Shown here in pieces: positions 49,703 through 58,616 of a stretch of 64,000 nucleotides of DNA (position 1 is its first letter; every line of letters begins with the position of its first letter). Origin of the DNA: JASSUD01 sp031963445 (lineage in GTDB: Bacteria; Pseudomonadota; Gammaproteobacteria; Burkholderiales; Burkholderiaceae); the NCBI GenBank assembly GCA_031963445.1, contig JASSUH010000001.1:1488001-1552000 (forward strand), written 5' to 3'. The notes beneath the pieces were generated by a model. That model did not search any database and was not told where the DNA came from. It saw nothing but the letters and a program-made list of their open reading frames with translations. Position numbers and translations under genes: made by a program.

Positions 49703-49806
49703 AGAACCTGTTCAAAATCTCCAGAAATCACCCTTTTAAGGCCGTCATGTTGGGGTTCCTTCGTCACCCCAACACAACCCATTTTTGAAGATTGTGAACT
49801 GGTTCT
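49703..49806. repeat. Complete 104-bp MITE-like element
   Basis: Ends AGAACCTGTTCAAAATCT and AGATTGTGAACTGGTTCT are imperfect inverted repeats. The interior holds GTTGGGGTTCC and TCACCCCAACAC. It lies between the orphan regulator and bamD and is nearly the inverted form of the copy at 20.9 kb. Confidence 0.82.
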
Positions 49807-49823
49807 AATCAGTCAATGCGCTA

Positions 49824-50603
49824 CTAAGGCTTCGTGCTCTCAGTCAAATATTTACTCTTCGGAAAAGTTTCACGCAGTACGCGTTCAGCGTCTTTGGCTA
49901 GTTGCGCATCCCCAAGCGCTTGATAGCTGATCACCATTAAGTGCAATGCGTCTTCCATAGCAGGGGTGTTGGGATATTTTTTGAGGGTATATTGCGCGCG
50001 ATTGATGGCCGCCAAATAAGCCCCACGGCGGTAATAGTAGTCAGCAGTATGGACTTCATAGGCGGCTAAGGAATCAACAATATAGCGCATACGCTGTACA
50101 GCGTCAGGCGCATAGCGGCTTTGTGGATAGCGTTCGACGACGATTTTAAACGCATCGTAAGCATCGCGCAGCGCTTGCGGGTCGCGCTCGCTCATATCTT
50201 GTTGGCCTAAGCGGCCCAAAAAGCCTAGATCATCTTTAAAGCTAATTAATCCTTTTAGATAATACGCATAAGGCATTTCTGGATGGTTGGGATGCAGGCG
50301 CATAAAGCGTTCGAGCGCTTGTTTAGCCGCTGCTGGCTCTTTGTCCTTCCAATTACAGTAAGCAATATTGATCTGCGCTTGTTGAGCACGACGGCTAAAT
50401 GGGTCGCGGCCTTCAAGCCTTTCAAAATATCTGATGCAATGAGTCCAATCGCGGTTGGTTAATGCATCTTGTGCTTCTGCGTATAATTTGTCATTTGACC
50501 AGGCCGAGGTTTCGTCAACTTTTTCTGGCAAGCCTCCGCAAGCTGTCAATATGCTTGCGACCCCAGCTAGTACTGTTACTTTGAATAAATTTAGCGTACG
50601 CAT
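49824..50603 (-). CDS. bamD: Outer membrane protein assembly factor BamD
   Basis: Essential lipoprotein of the BAM complex, which inserts beta-barrel proteins into the outer membrane. The 259-residue product has the lipobox ILTACGG and five tetratricopeptide-like repeats (LYAEAQDALTNRDWTHCIRY, QAQINIAYCNWKDKEPAAAK). I chose ATG 50603 so that the protein begins with the signal peptide MRTLNLFKVTVLAGVASI; the upstream in-frame region overlaps rluD. Divergent from rluD with a 21-base gap, the common proteobacterial arrangement. Confidence 0.95.
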   Translation of the reverse strand: MRTLNLFKVTVLAGVASILTACGGLPEKVDETSAWSNDKLYAEAQDALTNRDWTHCIRYFERLEGRDPFSRRAQQAQINIAYCNWKDKEPAAAKQALERFMRLHPNHPEMPYAYYLKGLISFKDDLGFLGRLGQQDMSERDPQALRDAYDAFKIVVERYPQSRYAPDAVQRMRYIVDSLAAYEVHTADYYYRRGAYLAAINRAQYTLKKYPNTPAMEDALHLMVISYQALGDAQLAKDAERVLRETFPKSKYLTESTKP

Positions 50604-50624
50604 TTTCTCGCTTTTGAAGATCTT

Positions 50625-51755
50625 ATGAGTCATTTCCCAGTCGAAAATTATAACCGAAGCCAGCACTCAGACGCTGATGCTTCTGCATATACTAACTTGA
50701 GTGATGAAGAGGATGAAGATTTAGCGCCCGTCTTGAGTCATGTTCATGAGCCTCTAGCACCGCTGAGCGCCAACATACCACCGATCTTTGCCGGGGAGCG
50801 TTTAGACAAAGTCTTAGCTAGTTTATTTCCCAAGTATTCACGGCAGTGCCTACAAAATTGGATTAAAGCTGGGCGCGTGCGGATGAATGGTGCGCCTGCT
50901 CGCGTGCGCCAAGCAGCATTAGCAGATGCCGAAGTTGTGGTTGAGCCTGATTGGTTACCCGAACAGCTGGCTTTTACTGCTGAACCGATACCGCTAGAAA
51001 TAGTATATGAAGATGACGAGCTGGTCGTCATTAATAAGCCGGTTGGGTTAGTGGTTCACCCCGCCACAGGTAATTGGCAAGGCACTTTATTAAATGGAAT
51101 TTTGCATCGCTATGGAAAAGCGGCAGCGCAGCTGCCGCGCGCAGGTATTGTGCATCGTTTGGATAAAGATACCTCTGGCTTAATGGTTGTGGCGCGTACG
51201 TTAACTGCACAGACTGAGTTAGTGCGTCAATTGCAAGCGCGTACAGTTAAGCGCTGTTATTTTGCCTTGGTGTGGGGTGCTAGTGCCGCCTCTGGCGTGA
51301 TTGATGCGCCCATTGGGCGTGACCCGCGTAGCCGTTTACGCATGGCCGTTGTGCCTGGAGCGCGTGGCCGCGAAGCGCGCACGCATTATCGAACCATTGC
51401 GTTAAGTAAAGTAGCGGGGCAGTCGATTTCGGCCGTAGAGTGTGCGCTTGAAACAGGCCGTACTCACCAAATTCGTGTGCACTTTGCACATCTCGGTCAT
51501 CCGCTGTTGGGAGATCCGCTCTATGGTAGGAAAAAAGGGGAAAAGCCCAATGCACAGGCAACTGAGCAGATAAGCGCCGCTTCATTAGCAGGCAATTTTT
51601 CACGTCAAGCTTTGCATGCTTGGCGTCTTGAGCTGATACATCCTGCAAGCGGTAAGGTCTGCGCTTTCCAAGCCCCGGTGCCTGATGATTTAGCTACGCT
51701 AGCCAATGCTTTAGAACTCCCCTTTGATTTGAACGGTGATGATAAAAATTTTTAG
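50625..51755 (+). CDS. rluD: 23S rRNA pseudouridine synthase RluD
   Basis: Makes pseudouridines in helix 69 of 23S rRNA. The 376-residue product has an acidic N-terminal tail, an S4 RNA-binding domain (GERLDKVLASLFPKYSRQCL) and the catalytic motif GIVHRLDKDTSGLM with the essential Asp. The TAG stop overlaps the first two bases of a repeat (AGAACCTGTTC), so the element probably inserted at or created the present end. pgeF follows after the repeat. Confidence 0.95.
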   Translation: MSHFPVENYNRSQHSDADASAYTNLSDEEDEDLAPVLSHVHEPLAPLSANIPPIFAGERLDKVLASLFPKYSRQCLQNWIKAGRVRMNGAPARVRQAALADAEVVVEPDWLPEQLAFTAEPIPLEIVYEDDELVVINKPVGLVVHPATGNWQGTLLNGILHRYGKAAAQLPRAGIVHRLDKDTSGLMVVARTLTAQTELVRQLQARTVKRCYFALVWGASAASGVIDAPIGRDPRSRLRMAVVPGARGREARTHYRTIALSKVAGQSISAVECALETGRTHQIRVHFAHLGHPLLGDPLYGRKKGEKPNAQATEQISAASLAGNFSRQALHAWRLELIHPASGKVCAFQAPVPDDLATLANALELPFDLNGDDKNF

Positions 51756-51906
51756 AACCTGTTCAGGATCTCGAAGAGGAGAGATTTGAGAGGTAATCGG
51801 TAGTCATGTTGGGGTTCGTGCCTCAGCCCAACCTACGAACATTGCCAAAATTGTAGGTTGGGCTGAGGCACGAACCCCAACGTGTACATCAACAGACTCT
51901 ATTGGA
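51754..51906. repeat. MITE-like element with 32-bp inverted core, overlapping the rluD stop
   Basis: It begins AGAACCTGTTCAGGATCT at the rluD stop. The core is a 32-bp inverted repeat, 51805-51836 against 51853-51884, with one mismatch and a 16-base loop, giving a very stable hairpin on either strand. It could act as terminator or mRNA end for rluD. Confidence 0.85.
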
Positions 51907-52009
51907 TCTCCTGAAAGGCCTAGTGTGGATTTTTAGAAAAATCATGATGTGATTGACCCTTACTTAGTAAAGAGGGAAAGCGTATTTGCCTCTTTGGAGA
52001 GATTTCAAC

Positions 52010-52828
52010 GTGCTTTCATTAAACATGCAGGATTGCCTAGTGCCAAACTGGCAAGTACCGTCTCGTGTGCGTGCGCTTATTACGACACGCGCTGGAGGAG
52101 TGAGTGAACCGCCTTATGGCCAATGGCGCGATGGCCTACTTTGCTCAGATGGATTAAATCTTAATGCCAATGGCGATGATAAGCTGCATTGTATAAACGA
52201 AAATCGCGCGCGCTTAGCTACGCTTGCCGGTGTACCTATAGCCTGGCTTGAGCAAGTTCACGGTACAGATGTAGCACGTGCTGAAACTGTACTTGCACAG
52301 CAAGCTAAAGGGGAGGCTATGGTGCGTGCTGATGCCTGCGTCACCACACAACCACAAATAGGTTGTGCGGTGGTTACGGCTGATTGTCTACCTGTATTGA
52401 TTTGTGATCAGGCCGGGCAAGCGGTAGGGGCGGCGCATGCTGGTTGGCGTGGACTAGCCGCTGGTGTGTTGGAAAATACAGCGACTCAAGTTGCCGCGCT
52501 TGCCGGTAATTCAGCGCTTTGCGCTTTTTTAGGGCCAGCTATTGGTCAACAAGCGTTTGAAGTTGGTGCTGAGGTGCGGGATATTTTTATGCAAGCGGCG
52601 ACACTAGCTGAGCGTGACGCTACTGCTGCTGCTTTTTATCCTCATGCGGAGCGACCTAATAAATATCTGGCCAATCTTTACCAGCTTGCGCGGCTGCGGC
52701 TCGCACGACTCAGTATTCGATCTATTGAGGATGGACAATGGTGTACAGTATCTGATCCGACGCGCTTTTATTCGTACCGGCGTGATGGAGTGAAAGCAGG
52801 TTTTGCGAGCTTGATTTGGCTTAGTTGA
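52010..52828 (+). CDS. pgeF: Peptidoglycan editing factor PgeF (YfiH, laccase-domain protein)
   Basis: Cleaves wrongly placed amino acids from cytoplasmic peptidoglycan precursors in E. coli; relatives act on purine nucleosides. The 272-residue product has LITTRAGGVSEPPYGQ, the metal-site motifs WLEQVHGTDV, VVTADCLPVLICD and GAAHAGWRGLAAGVL, and CTVSDPTRFYSYRRDG. The start is uncertain: GTG 52010 has GGAGAG about 7 bases upstream, and TTG 51986 (280 residues) has AGAGGG. Usual place after rluD. Confidence 0.92.
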   Translation: MLSLNMQDCLVPNWQVPSRVRALITTRAGGVSEPPYGQWRDGLLCSDGLNLNANGDDKLHCINENRARLATLAGVPIAWLEQVHGTDVARAETVLAQQAKGEAMVRADACVTTQPQIGCAVVTADCLPVLICDQAGQAVGAAHAGWRGLAAGVLENTATQVAALAGNSALCAFLGPAIGQQAFEVGAEVRDIFMQAATLAERDATAAAFYPHAERPNKYLANLYQLARLRLARLSIRSIEDGQWCTVSDPTRFYSYRRDGVKAGFASLIWLS

Positions 52829-52933
52829 ACGAGCTGTATTGCAGAGAAAATGTTTAATGGGTAGTTAATTTTTTGCTCTTATGGTTTATTATTTGATAAT
52901 CTTATAGCCATTCTATTCAATGCGCAAATTTCG

Positions 52934-54127
52934 ATGACTGATACCTCTTCTGGCCGCCATTTGTTTACTCGTCTTCTGCATGAAAAGGACGTTGTGACGA
53001 AGAATTGGGGCGCGCTGCCGGCTCCGATTACACGTGCTTCAACCGTTGTTTTCCCTGACCTAAAAACCATGCGCGCTGCCGATTGGCGTAATGATTCGCA
53101 GTGGCGTTATGGTTTGTATGGAACACCTACTTCGCTGTTGCTAGCAGAGCGCATAGCCCTATTAGAAGGAGGTCAGCAGGCGTTGCTGCAGCCTTCGGGA
53201 ATGGCCGCTATTGTCAATATTTATATGGGGTTATTAAAGCAGGGTGATGATGTTTTAATCCCTGAGAATGTTTACCATCCAAGCCGCGAGCATGCTGACT
53301 GGCTGGCCCAAAATTTTGGGATATCGGCGCGTTACTATGACCCGTTGATTGGTGCTGGCATTGCTGCTCTGATCCAACCCAATACCCGCTTAATTTGGCT
53401 CGAAGCGCCTGGCTCAGTGACGATGGAAATACCTGATGTACGGACCATTACACAGGTGGCGCGCGCTCACGGCATTATTACTGCATTGGATAATACTTAT
53501 TCAGCGGGCCTCGCTTTTAAACCTTTTGAGCATGGCTGTGATATTTCAATGCATGCGCTCACTAAATATCAGTCCGGCGGTAGCGATGTATTAATGGGTG
53601 TCACCATCACGGTAGATACGCAATTGCATGAAAAGTTGAAGTTAGCGCGTATGCAACTTGGTTTCGGTGTCTCGGTTGATGATTGCGCACTGATTTTGCG
53701 TAGTTTGCCGAGCTTAGCGGTACGTTATGCGGCTCATGAACGCAGTGCTCTCGCGCTTGCGCATTGGCTAAAAAGCCGGCCTGAAGTTACGGCAGTGCTG
53801 CACCCAGCTTTGCCTGATTGCCCAGGTCATGAGAATTGGCAGCGTTACTTCACTAAATCTGGCGGACTGTTTTCAATTGTATTGAATGAAGTCTTCTCTT
53901 CTGAGCAGATAGACGCCTTTGTAGAAGGGTTGCAGCTTTTCAAAATTGGCTTTAGCTGGGGTGGCGCTTATAGTTTGGTCATGCCCTATGCTATTTCTGA
54001 ACTGCGCACGGTAAGTCGCTTGCCTTATAAAGGTGGCCTCGTTAGATTTTTTATTGGCCTTGAAGATGAAGTCGATTTGCGCGCAGATCTTGCGCGCAGC
54101 ATGGATTTGCATCTTCAGCATAAGTAA
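52934..54127 (+). CDS. metC: Cystathionine beta-lyase
   Basis: PLP enzyme that splits cystathionine into homocysteine, pyruvate and ammonia in methionine synthesis. The 397-residue product has YGTPTSLLLAERIALLEGG, LDNTYSAGLAFKPFEHG and the PLP lysine in SMHALTKYQSGGSDVLMG. The C-terminal stretch FKIGFSWGGAYSLV is typical of MetC rather than of cystathionine gamma-synthase. It is monocistronic. It could also act on cysteine as a desulfhydrase, as MetC enzymes do. Confidence 0.9.
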   Translation: MTDTSSGRHLFTRLLHEKDVVTKNWGALPAPITRASTVVFPDLKTMRAADWRNDSQWRYGLYGTPTSLLLAERIALLEGGQQALLQPSGMAAIVNIYMGLLKQGDDVLIPENVYHPSREHADWLAQNFGISARYYDPLIGAGIAALIQPNTRLIWLEAPGSVTMEIPDVRTITQVARAHGIITALDNTYSAGLAFKPFEHGCDISMHALTKYQSGGSDVLMGVTITVDTQLHEKLKLARMQLGFGVSVDDCALILRSLPSLAVRYAAHERSALALAHWLKSRPEVTAVLHPALPDCPGHENWQRYFTKSGGLFSIVLNEVFSSEQIDAFVEGLQLFKIGFSWGGAYSLVMPYAISELRTVSRLPYKGGLVRFFIGLEDEVDLRADLARSMDLHLQHK

Positions 54128-54144
54128 AGAGAAAGCATCGCTGA

Positions 54145-54200
54145 ATCGTAGGTTGGGGTGACGCAGGAACCCCAACAAGCTTACCAACCACCTCTAATAT
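54145..54200. repeat. Partial MITE-like repeat between metC and serB
   Basis: GTAGGTTGGGG at 54148 and CCCCAAC at 54170 form the family hairpin. The right flank (CTTACCAACCACCTCTAATA) is the inverted form of the left flank of the repeat after nuoD. It sits between convergent genes and may help termination. Confidence 0.7.
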
Positions 54201-54207
54201 TTTTCCA

Positions 54208-55047
54208 TTATTCAAATAGCTTTAGCACGCCATCTAACCCAACAAAATTCAATGCGACATGCGCGGCTTCGCGTACTGCTGGCTTAGCGTGGAAAGCGAT
54301 AGATAAACCAGCAGCATTCATCATTTGTAAATCGTTAGCTCCATCGCCAATAGCCATCGCTTGCGTCGGTTCAACGTTAAGTTGTGCGCATAGTTCACGT
54401 AGTGCTTCGGCTTTTGCTTCGGCGTTAATAATTTTTCCAATGACACTACCAGTCAATTTGTTATCTGAAATGTCGAGCGTATTTGCATGCGCATAATCGA
54501 ATTCAAGCTGAGTTTTTAGCTTGTCTGCAAAAAAGGTAAATCCGCCTGAGACGAGGAGGGTGCGTAATCCTGCTGCACGTAGTCTGCTGATTAACGCTGA
54601 TGCCCCTGGCGTAAGTCTTAATCGTTCCTCAAATACTCGTTCTAGCGCGTTCACCTCTAATCCTTTTAAAAGCGCAACACGTCGTTTTAAACTTTCATCA
54701 AAGTCTTTTATCTCACCGCGCATAGCAGCTTCGGTGATGGCTGACACTTCTTTTTTTACCCCACAGAAATCAGCGATTTCATCAATACATTCGATCGTAA
54801 TTAACGTCGAATCCATATCGATAGCAAGCACTTTAAAGTCAGCTAAGCGTAGGGTTGGAATAAAAGCGCAATCCAGTTGCTGCTCGGTGCAATAAGCAGA
54901 AATTTCAGTACGGCGCGTTACATCTGCCCCATTGATACGTAGCGTATAAGGATCCGAATAAATAGGGATGGCGCCAGGCACAAGCGTTGCAAGTGTTTGG
55001 CATTGCTTCGCAGAAAGAGGCTGCAGGCTTTGTACAACGAGATTCAT
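54208..55047 (-). CDS. serB: Phosphoserine phosphatase
   Basis: Last step of serine synthesis: dephosphorylates O-phospho-L-serine. The 279-residue HAD enzyme has an N-terminal ACT-like domain, the nucleophile motif VLAIDMDSTLI, LLVSGGFTFFADKL, and MAIGDGANDLQMMNAAGLS. Length is normal. Convergent with metC. Together with metC it shows that parts of serine and methionine synthesis are retained. Confidence 0.95.
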   Translation of the reverse strand: MNLVVQSLQPLSAKQCQTLATLVPGAIPIYSDPYTLRINGADVTRRTEISAYCTEQQLDCAFIPTLRLADFKVLAIDMDSTLITIECIDEIADFCGVKKEVSAITEAAMRGEIKDFDESLKRRVALLKGLEVNALERVFEERLRLTPGASALISRLRAAGLRTLLVSGGFTFFADKLKTQLEFDYAHANTLDISDNKLTGSVIGKIINAEAKAEALRELCAQLNVEPTQAMAIGDGANDLQMMNAAGLSIAFHAKPAVREAAHVALNFVGLDGVLKLFE

Positions 55048-55222
55048 AAGGGAAGAGAAAAGAAGTCGTTAAAGTGTCTATTGTAATGTCTAGAAAAACA
55101 TTGAATAACTGAGAGATACCAGTATGGTTTATCCTGTTTTTTTCTAGAAAGATATTGCAGTATTCCTGTGCGGCTATTTTGATGAAACGAGTTCTAGTTT
55201 CCTAACCAAGAAGAGCGCTGCT

Positions 55223-55783
55223 ATGAAATCTTCATTAGCTATCCCGACACAAGCTATTTTGCGTTTTTTGTTTCTATGTTTACTCATATTAGTAGCAAGT
55301 ATTAAGGTGTTGCCTAAGGCTTGGAGCCATCAGGAAAAATCGCTTGATGCGCCACTACGCTACACGGTTAAGGTGATGTCTAAACAATATGGCAATGTCT
55401 CTGAGACGCGCGCTATTGCTTCTGGTGAAGTGGATGATTTTACCTGGAACAGGCAGCCACCTATAAGCACAGCCCCCGTTGATGCGCGCTGTCCACATAT
55501 TCAAAATTTGCCACTGGATGCCAATCACACGATGCTGCAACAAATTAAAGTTAGACTCGCCCCCGTTGTTAGTCTAAATAAATTAGCTTCGATTCAAATG
55601 AGTTTTAGTGCTCATACTCCTCAAGGTAGTTATCTGCATAAGCTAGATAACGGAACAGAGATTAATTGCCCTGTTGATCGTGCGCATCAAGAAATTAAAC
55701 GCTTTGACATACCCTTGAATGGAAAACCAAGAAAAATTGCGTTGACCGATGGCACCAACATCATAGTCAGCGTGAAGCACTAA
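55223..55783 (+). CDS. Exported protein of unknown function
   Basis: A 186-residue protein with a hydrophobic N-terminal segment (AILRFLFLCLLILVASIKVL) that is a signal anchor or signal peptide. The mature part is beta-rich (LRYTVKVMSKQYGNVSETRA, IQMSFSAHTPQGSYLHKLDN) with two Cys (DARCPHI, EINCPVD) that could form a disulfide in the periplasm. I do not recognise the family. It has its own terminator. Half of the 13-bp inverted repeat of 16.2 kb (TGAAACGAGTTCTAG) lies just upstream. Confidence 0.65.
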   Translation: MKSSLAIPTQAILRFLFLCLLILVASIKVLPKAWSHQEKSLDAPLRYTVKVMSKQYGNVSETRAIASGEVDDFTWNRQPPISTAPVDARCPHIQNLPLDANHTMLQQIKVRLAPVVSLNKLASIQMSFSAHTPQGSYLHKLDNGTEINCPVDRAHQEIKRFDIPLNGKPRKIALTDGTNIIVSVKH

Positions 55784-55820
55784 ATTTTTTCAGACCCTTT
55801 TTATAGCCGTAGCTAAGCCG

Positions 55821-55841
55821 GCCACTTTGTGGCTTTTTTTT
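55821..55841 (+). terminator. Terminator of the exported-protein gene
   Basis: GCCAC, loop TTT, GTGGC, then eight T residues. The short stem with a strong U-tract lies 38 bases after the stop. Confidence 0.82.
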
Positions 55842-55960
55842 AGCTTAGGTATGTTTTGTGCTCAATCTGCGATACTTCCGCAAGCAGTCCGATAAGTGCA
55901 TCCTCATAGCAGTACTGCGATTATTAAAACCCTACCGCGTTAGAAAATTAAAGATAAAAC

Positions 55961-57895
55961 ATGATGCAGCCATTGCGTTTGCTATTAGTCGAAGATAATC
56001 ATTTAGACGCCGAGTTGATACTCGCTGTGCTCGAACTCGCTGACTATCGTTGCGAGGCTGCGTTTGTCGATAAGCGATCTGATTTTATTGAGCGCTTGGA
56101 GCAGCAAACCTTTGACATTATCCTCTCAGACTTTATGTTGGCTTCGTTCTCAGGTGCGCAAGCGCTTGCGATCGTGCGTGAGCAGGGGCTGGATACGCCT
56201 TTTATTTTTGTTTCTGGTGTATTGGGTGAAGAGTATGCCGTTGATATGCTGAAGCAAGGAGCGACAGACTATGTGTTGAAACAACGTTTGCGTCGTTTAC
56301 CCGCTGTTGTGCAGCGTGCACTAACGGAAGTTGCTGAGCGGCGGCAACGTATCCAAGTAGAGCGCGCGCTACGCGAAACGGAGACACACTTTCGCTTATT
56401 AGTGAATGCACTTAAGGATTATGCCGTTATCACGCTTGATCCGCAGGGATGCATTAGAACTTGGAATGCGGCAGCAGATCGTATCTTTGGCTATGCACCG
56501 CAAGAAGTGATTGGACGGTCAGCCTGCATTTTTTATGGCCGAGAAGGTGCGCAAACTTTTGCGCGTAGATTAGACAAAACGCAGCGTATAGGCAGCTGCA
56601 CCGATGATCGTTGGTTATTGCGTAAAGATGGACATTCGTTTTTCGCCTCTGGCGTGACCACTGCCATTCGAGATGAGGAGGGTGGATTAATCGGCTATTC
56701 AAAAATCATCCGTGACGCAACTGAAGCACGCATTGCTGCCGATGCACTACGGTTTGCTAAAGAAAAAGCGGAGACGGCTAACCGAGCTAAAGATAATTTC
56801 ATTGCCGTGCTTTCGCATGAGCTGCGCACTCCGCTCACTCCCATTTTGGCTGCAGTACGTTTGATCGAATTAAAAGCAAATTTACCGAAAGAACTGACTA
56901 ATACGCTTGAAGTGATTCGTCGCAATGTTGAATTAGAGGCACGCTTAATCGATGATTTACTTGATTTAACCAGCATCGCGCGCGGCAAATTAAGCTTGCA
57001 TTTTCGGATAGTTGATTTACTTGTACTGTTAGAAAGTGCGATTGATATGTCGACTTCAGAAATTCACAGTAAACGTTTGACGTTGACCAAGCATGTTGAA
57101 GCCACCAATACACGTGTTTCAGGCGATGCGGCGCGCTTACAGCAAATTATTTGGAACTTGGTAAAAAACGCGGTGAAATTTACGCCACCTGGTGGAAAGA
57201 TTGACGTTCGTACCTTTAATCCGACTCCATCGACCGTAGCCGTAGCCGTAAAAGACACTGGTATTGGCATTAGTGCAGAAGCGTTATCTCGTATTTTCTC
57301 GGCATTTGAACAGGCTGATGAAACGATTTCGCATAATTTTGGTGGTCTGGGTCTTGGGCTTGCCATTGCTAAAACGCTTGCGCAAAAGCATAGCGGTACA
57401 TTGACTGCTGAAAGTCAGGGGCGCGATCAGGGTGCATGCTTCACTTTAACCTTGCCATTACGCGAGCAAACGCTTTCCGCCGTTGATAACAAATACAAGG
57501 TAGATACAGTGCTAGCTAGTGCGCGCGGTTTGCATGTGCTGCTGGTAGAAGATAATGAATATACGTCGTCAGCGATGGCGCAATTGCTAGAGGCATTAGG
57601 GCATAGCGTGCACGTCAGTGCTACTGTCAATGCAGCACTCCATGCCGCACGTGAGACCCGCTTTGATCTACTGATCAGCGACATTGGCCTACCCGATGGC
57701 AGTGGACTTGAAGTAGCGAAAGCCTGGTCCACCTTACAAGATGACGCGCCATCGATTGCCATTACCGGCTACGGCATGGAAGAAGATATTCAACGCTGTA
57801 AGGCAGCAGGTTTTATGAACCACCTAACCAAACCCGTTAATATCGATCGCCTAGAAGCGCTTATTTGCTCGTTGCCAAGTCGTGCGATGGATTAA
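55961..57895 (+). CDS. Hybrid sensor histidine kinase with N- and C-terminal receiver domains
   Basis: A 644-residue cytoplasmic signalling protein with no membrane helix. Domains: receiver (LLLVEDNHLD, phospho-acceptor Asp57 in ILSDFML); PAS domain about residues 140-260; HisKA with His near 286 (FIAVLSHELRTPLTPIL); HATPase with N box NLVKNAVKFTPPGG and GLGLGLAIAKTL; second receiver (VLLVEDNEYTSS, Asp near 574 in LISDIGLPDGSG). The signal is unknown; PAS and the first receiver suggest input from another kinase. No response regulator gene lies beside it. Such multi-domain sensors are often lost in reduced endosymbiont genomes. Confidence 0.92.
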   Translation: MMQPLRLLLVEDNHLDAELILAVLELADYRCEAAFVDKRSDFIERLEQQTFDIILSDFMLASFSGAQALAIVREQGLDTPFIFVSGVLGEEYAVDMLKQGATDYVLKQRLRRLPAVVQRALTEVAERRQRIQVERALRETETHFRLLVNALKDYAVITLDPQGCIRTWNAAADRIFGYAPQEVIGRSACIFYGREGAQTFARRLDKTQRIGSCTDDRWLLRKDGHSFFASGVTTAIRDEEGGLIGYSKIIRDATEARIAADALRFAKEKAETANRAKDNFIAVLSHELRTPLTPILAAVRLIELKANLPKELTNTLEVIRRNVELEARLIDDLLDLTSIARGKLSLHFRIVDLLVLLESAIDMSTSEIHSKRLTLTKHVEATNTRVSGDAARLQQIIWNLVKNAVKFTPPGGKIDVRTFNPTPSTVAVAVKDTGIGISAEALSRIFSAFEQADETISHNFGGLGLGLAIAKTLAQKHSGTLTAESQGRDQGACFTLTLPLREQTLSAVDNKYKVDTVLASARGLHVLLVEDNEYTSSAMAQLLEALGHSVHVSATVNAALHAARETRFDLLISDIGLPDGSGLEVAKAWSTLQDDAPSIAITGYGMEEDIQRCKAAGFMNHLTKPVNIDRLEALICSLPSRAMD

Positions 57896-57935
57896 GGGGG
57901 GGAGCCCAAATTTTTTAGGCCCTTTAAATAAAAAA

Positions 57936-57963
57936 TCCCCACGTTCTCATAGAGCGAGGGGAT
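57936..57963 (-). terminator. Minus-strand terminator beyond the Rpn remnant
   Basis: Read on the minus strand, ATCCCCTCGCTC pairs imperfectly with GAACGTGGGGAT and is followed by TTTTTTATTT. It would end transcription of the small Rpn-like remnants at 58.0-58.4 kb and may also stop the histidine kinase transcript. Confidence 0.7.
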
Positions 57964-58006
57964 ACAAACTCGATAGCGAGTTATGCATTCTGTATTTAAC
58001 AAATAC

Positions 58007-58081
58007 TTAGCGAAAGATGACGCAGCTTTGCTGCAAACCTTGCTTTATGCCGCGCTGTTCCATGCCGGTCACATAAGCCAT
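58007..58081 (-). pseudogene. Short remnant of an Rpn/YhgA-like nuclease gene
   Basis: A 24-codon frame, MAYVTGMEQRGIKQGLQQ..., with AGGAGCGGAAT before its ATG. The M-YVT-xExxGIxxGLQQ pattern is common in C-terminal parts of Rpn-family (PD-(D/E)XK) proteins. It is too short to be functional and is likely debris of a second copy. Confidence 0.4.
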
Positions 58082-58133
58082 ATTCCGCTCCTGTTCTAAT
58101 GCTTCACATGTTTAATTAGTAGCGCGGAATGGG

Positions 58134-58421
58134 CTAGATTTTAATATCTTTATCTTCAGTGTTAGCTTTGATAATTTCAATAACTTCTTTCTTATCAAAA
58201 CCAGTAAAGTCTATAATCTCTACCGGCGTCAAACCCTTCTTCAACATGTTCAACACCGAACTTTGCATAATAGCTAGTCCGCCTTCCTGCTTAAGTTGTT
58301 GGGCAAGCGTCATAATTTCCTCTCCATACTTTGGTGCGTGCTCAGTGACGTACGAAAAAAATTTCTCATTGTCCTGACAGTCACCCTCTTGCATCAAATA
58401 CTGCAATATCCTTGACGACAT
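58134..58421 (-). pseudogene. C-terminal fragment of an Rpn-family recombination-promoting nuclease
   Basis: A 95-residue frame. YLMQEGDCQDNEKFFSYVTE and APKYGEEIMTLAQQLKQEGG, then VLNMLKKGLTPVEIIDFTGF, match the C-terminal helical region of Rpn/YhgA-like proteins. The N-terminal nuclease domain with its PD-(D/E)XK residues is missing, so this is a truncated gene, though it could still be translated as a short C-terminal form as known from rpn genes. Confidence 0.6.
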
Positions 58422-58512
58422 CGGAATTTAATAGGCAATTCAGATTTCACTAGCACACAAGAAAAATTCCGAGGGTTTGAGCTTACAAGCCTGATTGGTG
58501 ATGTTAAGTATG

Positions 58513-58563
58513 AAGGAACCTCTACAAGAGCCTGCGACCCAAGGGGGCTTGTAGAGGTTCCTT
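58513..58563. repeat. Perfect 16-bp inverted repeat (AAGGAACCTCTACAAG)
   Basis: AAGGAACCTCTACAAG at 58513-58528 and CTTGTAGAGGTTCCTT at 58548-58563 are exact inverted repeats with a 19-base loop. The GGAACCTCT start resembles the ends of the element at 12.2 kb, so this may be its shortest relative. Confidence 0.75.
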
Positions 58564-58616
58564 ATGGAACTGACGCATCAATATTCGTTATGTGCGATAT
58601 TTCCTTAAGCAAAACC

